The notes under the pieces are model-generated. The model ran no database searches. It saw only the letters and a program-made list of their open reading frames with translations, and was not told the DNA's origin. This document shows positions 58,394 to 64,000 of a stretch of 64,000 nt of DNA, piece after piece (position 1 is the stretch's first letter; every line of letters starts with the position of its first letter). A program made the position numbers and the translations under genes. The DNA comes from Azadirachta indica (Eukaryota > Streptophyta > Magnoliopsida > Sapindales > Meliaceae), in contig CM040444.1 of NCBI GenBank assembly GCA_022749755.1, positions 18,087,274 through 18,151,273 on the forward strand, given 5' to 3'.

Positions 58394-61104
58394 TGTAACA
58401 CCTCAAATTTTGGGATAACATAGCAAGATTTAGAATGATACTCACATCCCCAAAATTCAATCTATTTCTATATTACAAATCACAAATTCTCTCAAAATAT
58501 AATATCAAACTTGAAAACATATTTAATCAACATATTACTAAAATCTCAACCCAAATGTCACCTTAAAGAAAATATTCCTTATAAATTTAGCCCAAAAATA
58601 ATTAATAAAGTTTAAACTCTTTTCTTACAATACCAAATAAATATAAAGTAATAAGGACAATACTGATTTATCTATAAAAAACACATAAACTACAACGCTA
58701 ACTTTCAAAACTAATTCAGCCTTTCGCCACCCTAAGCACAAACTTAATCTGTAAAATATCAACTAGCAAGTATCAACTAGTAAGGAGTGAACCGCTTACT
58801 CGGTAAATAAATTCATACATAATTTTTAATACTTAAAAATCATTTAAACCATAAAATAATTATTTTTAAGAATTATTTAACAATAAACATTTATATATGA
58901 AATCATTACTCAAAAAAACACATTTGATAATATGCAAGCATGATCACAACTTTTAATAAAACTAATTTATAAAAAAAAAAGAAATATTTAACCAAATATT
59001 TAATAAAATTATTTAACTCATGTCTTATAATATCACTAGAACCTTGATGTCTCATTTATTACAATACAGTACAATAGTATTTTAAAAATCCGATTATTAA
59101 CAGTTAGTAAGTGCATAACAGTAATCTATCTAACCAGTCGGTAACAGTAACAGAAACAATAATTATATATGGACAATGAGTCAAAACAGTATAGTTAATA
59201 AAATATAATATTTCATATAAAGCAAAACCGATAACATTTATCTTTCATGTATATTTTATACAAAACATTCAATAATTTGATAAAAAATTTCTTTAAAATA
59301 ACTATTTAATCATTAAAATCATTAACCATTTTGTTATGAAATCCTCTTATGCTTATAAGATTAACAAAAAATACGTCATGTATAAATCTACTTACTTGAA
59401 TCGAATCAAAACTTTTATGCTACTTCTAACATTCAAAGCTTTCAATCATCCTATTTATAACAAAGTATAATTTAATAAAAAAAAATAATTCATTAATTTT
59501 AAATTATGAACAACTTATTTTTATATCCTACTTTTTACGTACAATTCATTTAACTATGTATCAATAATTTTTATTATATTTTAGAATTTTTTGAATTACA
59601 ACATCATAATTCTTATTTTTAGAACTCTTTACACCTTAAATAATAAAAGTTTCAGCATTTACTTATAAAGTTTTAAACTTACATATTCATAATCTGTCCT
59701 TTTAGTTTCTTACTAAATAACCTCAATTCAATAATTTTTAATTATTAATCTACTAATAGGATTAAGCTAAATTTTTATAGAATTGTTGATGACACGTAAA
59801 AATATCTCGTTCAAAAATGTCATAACATTTGGACATAAAAAACATTTTCAAAACATTTTCCTTTTCAAGTACAAGTAAACTGTCCTGAAATTTTTAAATT
59901 TGAGGTTCAACGATTTGAAAATTCATCACAATTTTTACAAAAATCCAAAAATCACGAAACTTTATAGAATATCAATAGACATGCATATAAAGCAATATGT
60001 CAATTTTTAGAATATTTGAAGATCATTTGGTTGATCAACTAAATATATATTTTCGCACCTGCAGCAAAAATTATTGTTCTTCAAAACATCAGAGTAACAT
60101 TTGAAAAAGGAAGAAGGCTCATTATCCCCTTATTTTTTCAGCAAATACTCCATTATCTCTTTATATTTTTTCTAAAACCCCATTACCCCTTTGATTCTCT
60201 TTTTTTTTAATTTTACCCTTCAATTTAATTGATTTACAAAACGATAAAATGAAAAATATTTGAAATATTAAAGGGCAAAATCGAAATTTAGGGTGGTGAT
60301 AGGATATTATAAAAAATATAGGAGAGTAATAGGGCATTAGTTCAAAAAATAGGAGAATAATGAGCATTTTCCTTTTGAAAAATCATTAAAAATTGATTTT
60401 TTAACCAATTACAACAAAATAAAATTTTGTAAATTCATTAGTGAATGTAGTTTAATATCATAAAAAGATTATTAATAAAAAATACCCAAAAATCTATGCT
60501 TTAGGTTATCAATAGACAGATTATTAAGACAATTCTATAAAATCCTAATTTTAATAACTATCAATTAATTCGTAATCAATAATCTGATCAATCGAACATG
60601 TCACATATAATTAAGATTATCTAACATCACAAAAGAGATATAATTTAATATTCAAAATAATTTAATATCTAAGAAAATTCATCCGGAAGACATTTGAATA
60701 GGGAATAGATTAAGACACTTTTCTTTTTTTTTTAATTTCTTCTCTATTTCTTTTTCTTCTTTCCTTTGATTTTTTTTCTCTTTTCCTCTTTCCTTTATTT
60801 TTCTCTATCTCTCTCAGTTTTCTCTCTATTTTTTTTTTTACGGCCTAAAAGAATAAGAACTCTTATTATTATAAACTTGTTTAAGCTAAACTCCGTCTTA
60901 TATAAAATATCATTCAATTCCTTTAACTTTTCATTTTACACTTTTTGTCCATAATAAAATTACTATTACTCAATAGTTCCATTTTTTCAAAAATGCACAT
61001 ATCCATCTATTATAAATAAACTCCATCAAAGTAAATATATTTGTCTCAAAAACTTTCAATTATTTGTATTATTTAGATAATACAGTGAAAATTTGAGTAT
61101 TACA
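58394..61104. mobile_element. probable long solo LTR, 2.7 kb
   Basis: The left end TGTAACACCTCAAATTTT is matched at the right end by the inverted AAAATTTGAGTATTACA, about 15 of 18 positions alike. Ends of the form TGTAAC...TTACA and a length of 2-3 kb are usual for some plant gypsy-type LTRs. A long element of unknown class with short inverted ends is the alternative. The interior has no coding sequence and includes a pyrimidine-rich tract near 60720-60840. The 5-base flanks (CCCTT and CTTTC) do not match well, so a target duplication is not confirmed. Confidence 0.5.
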
Positions 61105-62069
61105 CTTTCAATATGAAAAATGGTTTTTTTTTAATTCTCAAAAATTGTTTTCCAATATTAACTGCTAAAAATTTGAAAAAAACTTTTATCATTAAAAGAA
61201 TTATCTTTAACTAATGAAAAAATGAAACTAAACAAACACTTGGTGTTGTAAATCTAAATGAAGGAAGTCATTCTCTCCTTTTGATCCCTAAGAATTTCAC
61301 CTGATCAACAAAAGCACCGACGTCTCCCAACTATTTTCCAGTTTTAAGGTTACTGAATATCAGCTAATTCTTTACCCAATAACTTATTTTACTTCACAAA
61401 TAGTCCTATGAGTGAATGAGTGATCTATCATGGGATAAAATCACTAACTAGCAAGTATAAGAGAACAAGTGAATAGTAAACATCAACAACCAAAAAACAG
61501 TGAATATTAATATGCTAACAATATAGAGACTGATAAAAGTCAGAAAACAAAGACTTGCATACACGAATTCCACTAACATCCTAACAGAGTTTAATTGACA
61601 GTATGCAACGCAACTTCTTCCTTTAATATGATATTTCCAACAACCAATAAAAATAAACGAGTTTCAAATGGCATGTGTTACAGTGGCAAGCATTTGGACA
61701 CTCCTGTAAGCAAGTAAAATGGCCATTTTACGAAATAATAATTAGAATAAAGTGCTTTAGTTTAATTAGTAAACCCTATGTTGCATTACACAAGGAGGAC
61801 GAAAACAAAAAACAAAACTTAAAAAGAGAAGCCGTGACCCCATCAAGATAACTTTTTATTGATCTCCTTTTCTTATATAAAATAAGTTCAGTCCACAATA
61901 GGAAACCGGAAGGAATTTCCTATCTTTCCAGGAAGGACAACAAATAAATAAACAATCAAAACTTCATTGAACAAAGCAGCTTCTTGGGTTGGTTACACCA
62001 ATTAGCTTCAAAGTGAAATAAATTCTCTTAGCCCTTTATTTGTTGTTCTTGCTAAAACCATGGTATAAA
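61105..62069. other. intergenic and 3' flank of the TPI gene
   Basis: No coding region seen. The part near 61850-62069 is the likely 3' UTR of the minus-strand TPI gene. Confidence 0.55.

Positions 62070-64000
<1,931 letters not shown>

Overview
This window is nuclear DNA from a flowering plant, most likely a eudicot. It is strongly A+T-rich, its genes are split by GT-AG introns, and its gene set is plant-specific: a class III peroxidase, a TDIF-type CLE peptide, a CC-NB-ARC-LRR immune receptor and a plastid-type triosephosphate isomerase. The species cannot be named from the sequence. One run of 100 N marks a scaffold gap. Everything here was read by eye and nothing was aligned to a database.

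Layout. 0-8.7 kb is gene-poor: a possible small peptide ORF, a SINE-like remnant, a solo LTR with a perfect 5-bp target duplication (4301-5771) and old A+T-rich repeats. 8.9-17.8 kb is a graveyard. It holds three decayed copies of one unrecognised gene, a broken copy of the replicative helicase gene MCM6, and a decayed mitochondrial tRNA-Tyr. 18.2-18.7 kb holds a ~147-bp tandem array. 19.1-21.3 kb is an intact three-exon peroxidase 7-like gene. 21.5-27.3 kb is repeats, including a long-TIR MITE. 27.3-27.7 kb is an intact CLE41/44-type gene whose product ends in the TDIF peptide. 28-37.5 kb is gene-free, with a second long-TIR MITE and a hAT-like remnant around the gap. 37.9-48.1 kb is a ten-exon gene for the ribosome-biogenesis protein URB2/NPA2. 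49.6-53.7 kb carries two distant paralogues of a three-TM small protein, tail to tail. 54.6-57.2 kb is an NLR gene on the minus strand. 58.4-61.1 kb is a probable long solo LTR. 62.1 kb to the end is the 3' part of a plastid triosephosphate isomerase gene on the minus strand.

Two otherwise well-preserved genes each carry a single frame-breaking lesion. URB2 has a one-base deletion near 45671 that removes its conserved C-terminus. The NLR has a two-base expansion of an AT run near 55691-55702 that separates its NB-ARC and LRR halves. Both could be assembly errors or real alleles, and both are cheap to test. The genes do not form a pathway; they are ordinary plant neighbours. I found no convincing new biological system. 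The least-explained items are the triplicated unknown gene with a repeated C-x-C-G motif, the paired three-TM proteins and the tandem array upstream of the peroxidase.
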